From Filosporella fistucella (taxonomy: Eukaryota; Ascomycota; Leotiomycetes; Helotiales), in assembly GCA_030077755.1 (NCBI GenBank), contig JAQJZZ010000011.1:2356001-2420000 (forward strand): a stretch of 64,000 nucleotides of DNA, read 5' to 3'. The position numbers and the translations under genes are program-made. Position 1 is the first letter of the stretch; each line of letters opens with the position of its first letter. Shown piece after piece: positions 1 through 10,277 of the stretch. Under the pieces are notes generated by a model. It ran no database searches. It saw only the letters and a program-made list of their open reading frames with translations, and was not told where the DNA came from.

Positions 1-1291
1 ATACCAATGACCCAAAGGCCGCTGATGTTAGTTTCGCTGAAGGAGAATTCTGGTCAAAGAACAGCAATAGTGATCACCCACTCTATCTTATCAAAGATCC
101 AATGGCAGGTGTCTTCATGTCAGACACTGATGGTGAAGCGTGGCACACTGTACACAAGTTTCTGGCGCCAGCATTGTCTCCTAAAGCTGTCAGACATTAC
201 ACTCATCAGATGCAACACACTGCAGAGCAAGCTTTCAAAGTTTTCGACGAGTTTGACGAGAAAAGCGAGGCATGGAATGTGTATCAGTACACATTCGAGA
301 TTGGCTCTACCGCTACTGGGAAACTTGCTCTCGAAATGGACCTTCATCACTTCGATTCGATTGACGCTCCACTTCATGATCTCGTCAGAACGGTTGGCGA
401 AAATCTGGATTTGGACAAGAAAGTATCGACAATGGGAGATTGGTGCTCACATATGTCGTTTGGAGCACCGTAAAGCTGAAAGAAAACAATGCGCACGTAC
501 AGCAGTTGATGGAAGAAGTTGTCGCCAACGTGAAAGGAAAGGGATCTGAAGATCATCTCATCAGCGATGCTGCTTTGAAAGCTTCCTGTTTTTTTTGATA
601 ACTTGGTCAGAGCTACTGACACAGATGGGAACAAACTTCCTGAGAGATCCCGCAGCCATACCACGCTTGTGACGGTCGGTGCGGGCTTCATAACTACAGC
701 TTCCTTCTTGTCTTGGGTGATTTTCAGCATTGTTTATCATCCAGGCAACCAAGAGAGGTTTCTGCAGAGCTCGTCGACTATGGTATCACTTCCGACTCGA
801 ACTGGAACCCCGGTTTAGCCAACTCGCTCCCATTCCTGGGCATTCTGATCAAGGAAGTTCAGCGTCTGCACAATCCGTCGTGCCAGCCTGGCCGAACGGC
901 TTTGGCAGATGTCATCGTCCCAAGAGGATATCGAACTCCCAAAGAATCCGTTATGATTGTGGCTATCCATCACATCCACATTAACCCGAAACTCTGGGAG
1001 GACCCTGCGAAGTTTGATTCGGATCGATAGAATACGGACGAAGTGAAAAACACGCACAAAACAACATATGTGCCATTCGCCGCTGGTTCCAGAATATGCA
1101 TTGGATTTAATTTCGTTCTCGAGGAGGTTCGGGTTATCATGCTGATGCTGACATACAGATACCAGTTCGAAAAGGTTGGAAATGATCCGGTCGAGTATGA
1201 CCCCGCTTTCCAGTTGATTAGGCTTATCAATTTCTATGTTCGAGCGAAGAGAAGAACACAGTGGCCCGCAGGGTCAAAGAGACAGACGTAG
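1..1291 (+). pseudogene. Cytochrome P450, 5'-truncated by window edge and decayed
   Basis: This is a cytochrome P450 (haem-thiolate monooxygenase) remnant. The haem loop FAAGSRICIG lies at about 1076-1105 and matches FxxGxRxCxG. The K-helix ExxR (EVQR) is at about 854-865. An I-helix-like GAGFITTASFLSW is near 680-715. The reading frame is broken several times. It shifts near 468 (a missing T restores the frame into TVKLKENNAH), again in the T-run near 588-596, and again near 755-770. An in-frame TAG at 1027-1029 sits just after FDSDR, where P450s normally have a Trp (RW), so TGG to TAG is the simplest explanation. No intron with sensible length explains these breaks. The C-terminus ends normally at about 1291. 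Class is probably self-sufficient/fatty-acid-like, but this is a guess. Confidence 0.8.
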
Positions 1292-1434
1292 CAAGTTTCC
1301 AGTTTGTGCATTCTGTCGATAAATTAATCAATTATAATTATATGCGATTGTGAAATGAAAAAGATCTAGATATTTCTATTCTATAGGTCAAAGTACCTGT
1401 ACGCTGAGCATAATACTATTTGTGGAAGCAGCAA

Positions 1435-3058
1435 TCAACACTGGAATGGAGGCGGAACAGCTGATAATTGTGTTAAAAATATGAGTTGGATTTTAAGATG
1501 GGAGATTTTGGACTTACATCCACTGTCATATGCTGCTACGATCAATTTTATGATCACATATGTGCCAGTAACACAGATGAATGCCCCAGCAGCGAAGGTT
1601 AAAACACTTAGAATAAACATCGTGGGCTTTCGCTTCCATGCCCTTGCTCTCTCCCCACTAAGATAGTAGCTATCGTGGAGCCAGAAGGCTCCTGCGATGC
1701 CATAAGTATACCAGCTTGCGAACAGAGAGGCGGCGATCCCAATCAGATACGAGAAAATTGGTACGCCGACAGCTAAGACGAACGAAGCTGCGTTCATGAG
1801 GATGATAAGGAAAGTCCAGGTTCCCCACCCGACGATCGTGTGGCTATGTAGATGTTCAGAATTCCGGAAGAGTCGTAGAAAGACTAATTTGGCAGCGGTA
1901 TGTGCATACAAACTTCCTGCGATCAAGAAGTTGGGGATTGCAATACCATATGCTGCCTTTGCCCAGACTGGGGGAAGACTGGAGAAACTCGGGCTCACTA
2001 CGCCGTCGCCAAGATACCAATGTGTCACAATTGCAAATACCACGTAATAAGTAGTCGCAAAAGCTTGGAGGGTGTATGCTGCCTTCATTGCGTCCCTGGG
2101 ATTGCGCATTTCGGAGATAAGAATGAAGAACATGAAATGTCCAGCATAGGCGAACACTGGGTTAGTGATGGACACAAATTCATTGACAAAGGTGGGATGA
2201 AGAAACAGACTGGTCGTACGACCTTCCAATGGATGTATACCAGCTCCAACCATCCCAACAACACCTGCGACGATGATTGAGATAACACTTGGAACAGAGA
2301 GCCATGACAGGCGATCGAGTGTCCTTGGAAAGCTGCAAATAAGAGTAGGAATAGTAAAGATTCCTGTGTACAGCATGAGGCAGAGTTTGTTGTCTGAAAG
2401 AAATCCTAGTGCGATTTGTCCAGCAAGAAGCTGTCCACCAGTGGCGAACACAGCGAAGATGATAGTTCCGGCGGAAAGGATTTCTCTTCCAACGACTCCA
2501 AATAGGATGTACCCCGCATCACCCATATTGTGTACTTCAGGATGGTTAAGCTTGCTGCTTTGGATCAGTACTTCGAAATTATCCTCCAGGGTAAATGGCG
2601 AATATGGAATGGTTATGATATTCAATTCCGCGTGTAACACTCACAATTGAATCAATAGATAAGCCGTGAAGGTACCAAAAATCCCTAGGAACTACAAGCT
2701 TTCAGTATACAATTTCTCGTTAGTCTAGCTCATATTCGCGCGTACCACAATAATTATGACATTGGGAATCAGCTATTCCACGACATTAGCAGCTGCGTCT
2801 CCATTCCGACATAGAACTTACTCCAACTGCTCCGCCACTGTTTGGAAGACTGAGCATGCCATTCGAAACGATCTCCGCAATCATCAAAACAGCCACTAAG
2901 GGCCAACTCAAAGTCCGATATTTAATCTGATGATTATCCTCATTTCCAAAGACTTCGCGCTCGCCTGTGACACGTTGATGGCCGACACGTGAAGTGATGA
3001 TGCCTTCCTCTTCATAAGGATACACCGGCTCTTGGCGATAATTCTTCTCGTCAATCAT
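1435..3058 (-). CDS. Neutral amino-acid permease, AAAP/MTR family
   Basis: This is a proton-coupled amino-acid permease of the fungal AAAP family (Neurospora MTR type), a polytopic plasma-membrane protein. Five exons give 457 residues: 3058-2822, 2772-2746, 2691-2645, 2554-1518 and 1460-1435. Phases agree at every junction. Exon 2 is a 27-nt micro-exon (LIPNVIIIV) that restores the membrane segment between GGAVG and FLGIFGTFTAYLLIQF. Diagnostic stretches include IVSNGMLSLPNSGGAVG, HPEVHNMGDAGYILFG and ITNPVFAYAGHFMFF. The N-terminal ~70 residues are cytosolic and acidic, and about 11 membrane segments follow. An in-frame upstream start at 3103 is possible, but the residues it would add have no family support, so MIDEKNY is preferred. 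The last intron restores the usual short tail, PPPFQC. The gene looks intact. Confidence 0.88.
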
Positions 3059-3103
3059 CTTGCAGATATTGAAGTATAAAAATAATGGAGACGAGTGGAG
3101 CAA

Positions 3104-4124
3104 CTCCTAAGAACCAAGATGCAAGTCCAGAGGGAGGGAAGCTTGGAGTATTAAGAAGTCTTCCCCTTGGAGCATTGACAGCGGCAGAGCAACGCGCGTG
3201 TCTAAGTCGACGCGATAACATAGGTTACATAATAGATTTGTGACTTGATGTCAAATACTTGACCTATTAAAGGGAAAGCATGACATGTAAGACGTTGAAT
3301 TCCCCGATCTCCAGCTTCCCAATGTGGGTAGATGATCTTAACTTGGCCGGGTAAAGATAAGAAGTTAAAGCTGGCCTATCAATGTCCTATCTGCTCGGAA
3401 ATAAGCCATTTTTGAGTCGGGCAGCAGCCAATGATTGACGGGATGGACAGGATTATGGAACGGAAAAGTGATTCTCCGATCATGGTTTTAATAAGAAATG
3501 ATAGTGTCATGAAGATTTGGAGTACACACCAGCACATAAGACAAATAAGTAAAATCAAGCACGAAATAGACCATGGATTTCAGTATAATATGCAAATGCA
3601 GATATCATTCGACCAGGTAATCTTCATTCACATAAATTACAGTCTGGCATTTGAGTATTACCCCGCTATTACCCCGCTACCCAAATGCCAAGACGTCTTA
3701 TTGAACAGAAGACTGTTGCGAAAGCGCGTTCCGTTTACTGCTCCACGTAATAACGCAAAATTTAGGAAGTTTATATTGAGTTACAGATGGCAAAGGTACT
3801 TCGAATCTGCAATAATTTTCAAACGATGTGTTTCACGAAGACATAAGTGTCATAGAATAGCAATGTTCATAAGGAAATCTGCTTTCACTGAAAGATAGTT
3901 ACCAATTTACCATTTATACCACTTCATTGCATTGAGTATCGCAAATCAAAAGAAGACACGTCTTCCACCCGAGTGTTATTTATCCAATCCACGCAATTCC
4001 TTTCCGCAAACACCATTAGACCGCGACTAAGCTAGTTAGACTCAATTGGCAGAGAGCTGGCCAAATCCCCAGGTAGCAGCAAGAGGGTGTGGAGTATCGG
4101 TATCGGTTTCGTTGACATTGCCCT
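3104..4124. other. Intergenic, no gene seen
   Basis: About 1 kb between the permease and the 2EXR-like remnant. A 155-codon open frame (3431-3898, plus) has no recognisable domain and a biased composition. A short tandem TTACCCCGC motif lies at about 3658-3680 and recurs elsewhere in the window. Confidence 0.5.
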
Positions 4125-6162
4125 CTACACCAATAGCTCCTGTAAGCCCTCCAACGTCGTTGTTAGATTTTCCTTCCTCAGTTTCGGCTCAGTGTCTTCG
4201 TCCACCGAAGTGGTGTTAGCTTCGGCAGTGAGAATATTTGTGCCAAACAGGCCTCGCAATTCATGATCCGACTCGCGATTTTCTGACTTATTGCTGGCGG
4301 CATCACTTTCGTTGTTACCTTCGCTCTCCCCAGCGTTCTCATTTGTCTCATCACGTTCGCTATGGACGGAGTCGCTCGCGGTGTTCTCCTGGTCGTCATG
4401 CTGGTCATCGCTTCCTTCGTCTCTGTTGTTGTCTTCTTGATCGCTGCCCTCGTTGTAGAAATCCTCCTCATCGAAAGAACTTCGATCTTCTTCATCATAA
4501 TCAGAGTGATCCGACTCCTCGACGACCCAGCATCCTTCCAGACGATCACGCTGGAGTCTTTCTTCGGTATCCGCAGTCCAATCAATCATCCCAATTTCGT
4601 GATCATCGCTCAATATCACTGTGATGTCCGTATCTGTGCCAGGCATATACCATTTTAGAAGATCAAATTTAGCGCGACGAATCTCGACGAAAATCCTCAT
4701 GTATTCGTCTACGCAGTCTCGGTAGAGCGGAAGAAAGGTTTCCCAGTTCAAATCATTGAAAGCCGCACGAATCTTGTTATACGCAGCCTTGGCCGGAACT
4801 TGCAAGTACATGGTAGTGTAAAAAAGCAGTTCACTCTTTAAATCAACGTCGGCATCCCGTTAGAACTGAGCAGCAAACTTTTCCAGGAGATAGAGAGCTC
4901 TGCTTGCATTCCTAAACCTTTGTCGAGCTAGGGGTTTGTTCAGAGTAGGCACGCTGAATAAACCGTGGTCCCATTCATCATAATACCTCTTTCGATCATC
5001 GATGAAAGACAAGAGCTCAACCGCATTATCGACCATGCATTGGAACTGAGGTTCAAGGAAATTGATGATGTCTGCGCGGAAATTGGCACCGTCGTCATCG
5101 CCAACAACAGTCATTGCAGTTAGGAGCGCAAACTCCACAGTGTGTCCCCATAAGAGATAAGGGCTTCCAAACTCGTGCCACATCTCCATGTCTTTGGCCG
5201 AGAGATATTTTTCAGCATCTTTCGAATCGGGGTATCTTGAACCCATCTGATGCTTGAAGAGTGGAGACATCTCAAAAGTGCACCCATAAACCAACAGATG
5301 TTCGAAACATTCGAAAATACGCTCCATCGGAGAGTTTCCGCAGATCAAGTTACCTAAATCTGCCTCAAGTGTGCCGATCGTTTGAACTTGGTTGAAGAAA
5401 GAATCAAAGTCCCCGAGATATTCAGCTTCTGGCATGTCGAAGATACTTGCATCCTCTAGCGTGAGTGTTCCCGACTGGAAATTCCTTAAAAGATGGAGAG
5501 GGCGAAGTGTCTCGGCAATATCGTCGTAAATATTGTCGAGGGAACCATCCAGCCCCATTGGAACGATTTTGATGCATATCGAAGCTGCTGTCGGGCGAGA
5601 TATAGCTTGACAAAATCTCTCAGTACGCCTTGCGAAGCGTTTCCTTGTCGATTGCTCACGACAACAATCCACCTGAACACTTCGTGTACAGCTGGATGGT
5701 TTCGGAGCGGATATCCTGCAATGTTGATATTGATGTATCTTGTCAATGGTTTTATATGTTGATTTCGATCGTTCAACGACGTGATGTAGAATGGTGTTTT
5801 ATTGTATAGAATTGCTGATCTCTCATTCTAGAAAACCGCTTGACTTGCAAGATTTGGGGATGCAGCCCTTTGCACTTATTTCGACCATAATCATCATTCG
5901 TATACACTGAGAAATTGCGTGCCAGGTCCGGATTTCCGAGCAAATATTCAAGGACAAGTCGAATAATATCCTGGCCGAGAGACATAATAGTCTTTTGGCG
6001 CGCTGCGATCATTTCGATCAAAGGAATGGCAATATCGATTGGTGGCATTTCGGAAGAGTGATTTTCGGATGGGCTAATCGTGGAGGGAGTCATGAAGAGG
6101 GAAGAGGTAGCAGCGTGGGAGGGGGCTGAAATATTGTCTGAATCCACCTGATTAGTTGACAT
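4125..6162 (-). pseudogene. 2EXR/F-box-like hypothetical protein, broken by frameshifts and a stop
   Basis: Three consecutive minus-strand frames read as one fungal protein. The first part (from 6162) holds PPIDIAIPLIEMIAARQ and LHPQILQVKRF, which resembles the 2EXR/F-box-like domain of fungal lineage-expanded proteins. The frame then shifts near 5825-5835 into NERSAILYNKTPFYITSLNDR, and shifts again near 5560 into GLDGSLDNIYDDIAETLRPL. A TAA at 4860-4862 interrupts the same frame that continues to 4125, passing through ELLFYTTMYLQVPAKAAYNK. The tail is very acidic (E/D/S/N-rich). CAA to TAA would account for the stop. No standard intron bridges the breaks. Function is unknown; these families are thought to act in protein-protein contacts. 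It could also be two or three small genes, but frame continuity across 4860 argues for one decayed gene. Confidence 0.55.
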
Positions 6163-8188
6163 CCATGCTGGAGAGGTGGATATTACCTGAGTTCATGATG
6201 AGACTCCTAATTTGACCCTGATAACTGGAAGTGTTGGAAACTAGAAAGTGTATCTGAAGCCTTATCAGCGAAGATTCTGCAAGGTAATTGACTTCTGATG
6301 CAACTCGAAATCTGAGAAGGTACATATGGACATACCTAGATGTTGAGGCATGACTAGAGTGTGGTTATTAGAGGGGGAGGAGGATGCCTTGTGTTGAAAG
6401 GTTTGAGTGGTAAAAGAGTTGTACACGTTTTGGGATGGAAAGTGTTTGCTGGGACTTTGTTAAACAATTTGGAAATAATTGGGGCAAGGTGTACTGCTGG
6501 GCTTAAATAGTCGGAATCCGACTCCTGATAGTGCGCTAATATAAATATACATTTTTTGGTTTATTGCTTGAATTCACTGCCGACCGATAAATTTGGGTAG
6601 AAATTATGACACAAAAGCAATAAAATGGACCACTGGCGACCTTAAGTGATTTTCCGTGAATTGAATAAAGTCTTGTTTCCATGAAACGTTTCTATCATCC
6701 CACACAAACCAGATAAGAATTCACACAGGGGAATAAAATGTTCGAGGTCCAAATCCTCTATGAGGGCTCGAAAACGAAAACAGGCTTCGTCACTTAAAGA
6801 GTTGGACAGCGTCGCAGAGTACATGATACTGGCCGTTGTCATCAGCGGCATCTCGAGTTGAATTTCAAATAAATGGTCCGGTGTTCTCCAGCATCAAATA
6901 AGCAGGTTGAACATGATGTTAATATCCGCTGTATTTAGCTACGAATTCGGCAAGAACCACAAGTTTGGGATAAGGCTGAAGTAGTGGATGAAAGAAACAT
7001 GTATTTAAGAAGACGCCATTCGATACTTCGAAATATCCCCGCACAGGTTGTTGAATCTGAGATGTCAAGGCACGTGGGAAAGATACCAAGTATTTTTGAG
7101 CATGTATGTGGAGCAGGCAGTAGCGTTAAGTAGGATAAACAACAAGCATATTGTGCAATCTGAAGGCAAACTTACAATGTGCATTTGGACACCCTGAACA
7201 ACTACTCATCAAGCAAGCTAGAGGAGTCATTTCCCCAGGAAGCAAACTCGAAGGATCTCTACAAAAGCTACTTGGCCAAGCTATGAGCATGCCATAATCT
7301 GTAAAGCAGCTTGCTTTTGAAGGAGAAAATTGCCGAAGCAAGTAGCAAGCAACCTGGAAAGCAATAACGTTTGACTCCTGCCGATGGGAAAGGAGCCACG
7401 CAATAGGCGCACCAACTTTCGTGAAAGCGGGGTACAGTAGCGTCTCACGTGGTTCTGCTCGGACCTCCCGTCGTGTTTTCCGCCTTCACTTCACCTTTAC
7501 TGTGGAGATCAACGCGCTCAACTTCGCGATTCAAAAACTTCTTTTGTCCTACAGTTACCTCTGCAGATAGAGCAATTCCGGTTTTGCATTGCTCTTCAAA
7601 AACGTGTCTCTCTTGACGTTGCCGATGGCATTTGCCCATCTTTTGGGCTTGCACCTCCCATTCATATCAGCACGTGTAATGGTTGTATAGAGCCAGGATG
7701 CTGGATAGCAAGGTTTGTCTTGGCAGGGACCTCATTTCAATTCAAGAAGTCTCTCCGCTTTCTAAAGCTTCTCTTGGAAGTGTTTCCGAGTACCTCGCTT
7801 CAAAGGACTTTTACAGTGCCAGTTATGACATGCTCTGTCAACACGAGCAGCCAGGATGCCATTATTATTCCATAAGGCATCGTATCTGTCAATCTCCTTC
7901 CCGGTGATATCGCCTACCATCGCCGGCAGATGACCGGATTAGATCGGACGTCACTCCCGCATCGAGGGTGAGATGCGGCAATGCAGCCAGGGCTAGGATC
8001 GAGATGGAAGGTTTGTGTTCGTGGGGCAGATCTTCTTTCATTCAATAGTCAACTTTCAGGTCAATCTCCGGGGGATGCGATGATTTCCCCTCTTTACAAA
8101 AGCTATAAAGAACATCATCTTCTGTTTGGAACATGATCAAGAGTCAAGTCCATTCACTCCTCGGCCTACAGCATTCGTAATTGATTTC
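6163..8188. other. Intergenic with a possible paralogue fragment
   Basis: A 2-kb stretch with no intact gene. A 69-codon minus frame at 6642-6851 contains FRALIEDLDLEHFIPL, which lines up loosely with IRAAFNDLNWETFLPL in the neighbouring 2EXR-like remnant, so it may be a fragment of a related gene. Other open frames (7126-7341, 7445-7654, 7683-7907) show no recognisable features. A TATA-like element (GCTATAAAG, about 8101-8109) precedes the next gene by about 80 bp. Confidence 0.4.
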
Positions 8189-9633
8189 ATGGCTCCTCTC
8201 ATCTCCAGCCTTGCGGCAGCTGCTGCTTTCATTCTTCCTCTTGTTTCTTCTGCTGCAACAAGCGGTGACTTTAATGTACTGGCTTTCAACGTCGCGGGTT
8301 TACCTGCGATATTGAACAGCAATGAGGTGACCGGTGACAAGGCTACCAACGCAGGTACCATTGGCACGTTGTTCGCGAAATATGACTACGATGTCATTCA
8401 TGTGCAGGAAGAGTAAGAGAACACTCTTTCCCACTCCGGGCATTGCCCTACATTATTTGTCTATATTAGGAGCAACTTTCACTTACTCGTTCTTAGCTTC
8501 AACTATCATGCATACCTTTATGCAACCGATGATCATCCTTACAGAACAGCAACTTCTGGAGGAGCCGCCATTGGCAGTGGGCTCAACACCCTTTCTAATT
8601 TTGACTGGGTTGACTTCACTCGAGTGAAATGGAACACATGTTCTGATGCCTCAGGAGCCGATTGTCTTACTCCCAAAGGGTTTACTTTCATGCGCGTTCT
8701 TGTTTCTGAAGGGGTTTATATTGATTTCTACAATCTCCATACTGACGCAGGGTTTGTTGCTTGACCCAATTTTCGATTAAATCTAACTTGTCCAGAACTG
8801 AAGATGCAGACGAGGTTGCTCGTGCTGCCAACTTGAAACAAGTTGCCGATTATATCGATACCTGGTCTATTGGCAATTCTGTGCTTGTTTACGGAGACAC
8901 CAACTCTCGCTATACCAGAGTTCTTGACGGAATCACTATCTTCCAAACGCAAAATGGTCTAACTGACGCCTTTGTGGAACTTGAGAGAGGCGGTGTCAAC
9001 CCTACTGTCGAAACCGTTTGTGCCAATCCATCTCTCATCAACACTTGCGAAACTGTCGACAAAGTCTTCTATCGTGGATCGAAACAATTATCCCTGCTTG
9101 GCACTTACTTCAATTACGAGTCTTCCAAATTTCTCCAGTCTGATGGAAGCATTTTGAGTGATCACAACCCCATTACCGTCAACCTTACCTGGAGTGTGAG
9201 CAATTCTTATAGACAATCGAACTATTGGGGTGGCCCGCATGGATCTTGGTTCAACGATTTGAACTCGATTCCAGCCTCGCCAAAAGCCTCAGTCATCACA
9301 TTCCGTGGTGGTTCAAGACTGGATTCCGTTGGAATCACCCTTACCAGCGGAACAACCTTCACTCATGGAGGGACTGGTGGCACAGCAACTAGTTTGACAC
9401 TTGGCAGCTCTGAATACTGGGTTAGCGCATTCGTCTGCCAGGGACAAAAGAGCGGACAGACGAGACTCTTCTATATTCTTGCGACAACAAGTACTGGAAG
9501 AACATTGGCTTCAGGCACATCAACTAGCGATTGCACCACATTTTCCGCACCTACAGGATGGCAAATTGTAGGATATCTTGGGCAGGATGGCGATGAGATC
9601 GATCAGCTCGCTTTTATTTACGCACCCAAGTGA
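8189..9633 (+). CDS. Secreted endonuclease/exonuclease/phosphatase-fold protein with jacalin-like C-terminus
   Basis: Three exons (8189-8412, 8497-8751, 8796-9633) give 438 residues. The start at 8189 opens a clear signal peptide (MAPLISSLAAAAAFILPLVSSA), so the in-frame upstream methionine at 8126 is not favoured. The first ~310 residues have the EEP/DNase I-like fold used by neutral sphingomyelinases and nucleases: LAFNVAGLP, the VQE metal-ligand region, GDTNSRY and the terminal SDHNPI catalytic His motif. The last ~140 residues (WGGPHGSWFND to IDQLAFIYAPK) look like a jacalin-type lectin domain ending in DEIDQLAFIY. This predicts a secreted phosphodiesterase, perhaps acting on phospholipid, tethered to glycans. 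Substrate is not determined from sequence. Confidence 0.85.
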
Positions 9634-10277
9634 ACAAATAACCGAATTCGAAGTATGATCTGTACTGTAATGTAATGCAATTATAAAAATTCTAGTAATG
9701 AAATATTTTCCAGTGTTTTCAAATCATTTAGTGCTAGTGTGGCAGTACCTAGAGCCAACTCAGGTAGCGATCCATCAGGATGGGACAGGCTAAGTCGAAG
9801 CCAGTACTTCGAACTTAGTCATGGTAGAATACTTGAGCAGCTCCTTCGTTCAATAACCAGCCAGCATTCAGAGATGACGACACCTATTTTTAGTGATGAC
9901 TTCGGAACTTCTAGAAGTGCTCAAAATAGGGGGTGTTAGCGAAGAAGACTACGCGAATCCTGCAGATCCCAGCGCCTCAGCGGCTGGTGACGGCACTGAG
10001 CCTTGTACGACCTTGCTAATGGTTTTGACATTGGCAGACGTCTCATCGACACCTCATTCCATCGTGTGACAACTAACCTTATACATTCGAAATATTTCAT
10101 TGAATAATTGAGTAACATCACCAAAGCCGAAATCCATACCCTTAAGCAACGAGTAAACCATGGATCGGACGAATCCTTAATGTTTGCGAATGTGAGGAGT
10201 GATTGCGCTCAGCCTGATTTCGAAATACCTCAATCCTCGATCCTAATCCCCCGATATACTCATATACATCTGCCAGA
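9634..10277. other. Intergenic, nothing recognised
   Basis: 644 bp holding the 3' flank of the EEP-jacalin gene and the promoter/5' leader of the next gene. Only short frames without features were seen. Confidence 0.5.

Noticed and set aside
3431..3898. 155-codon plus-strand frame
   Set aside because: No domain, odd composition (many His, Ile, Lys) and it runs across a TTACCCCGC repeat; judged chance.
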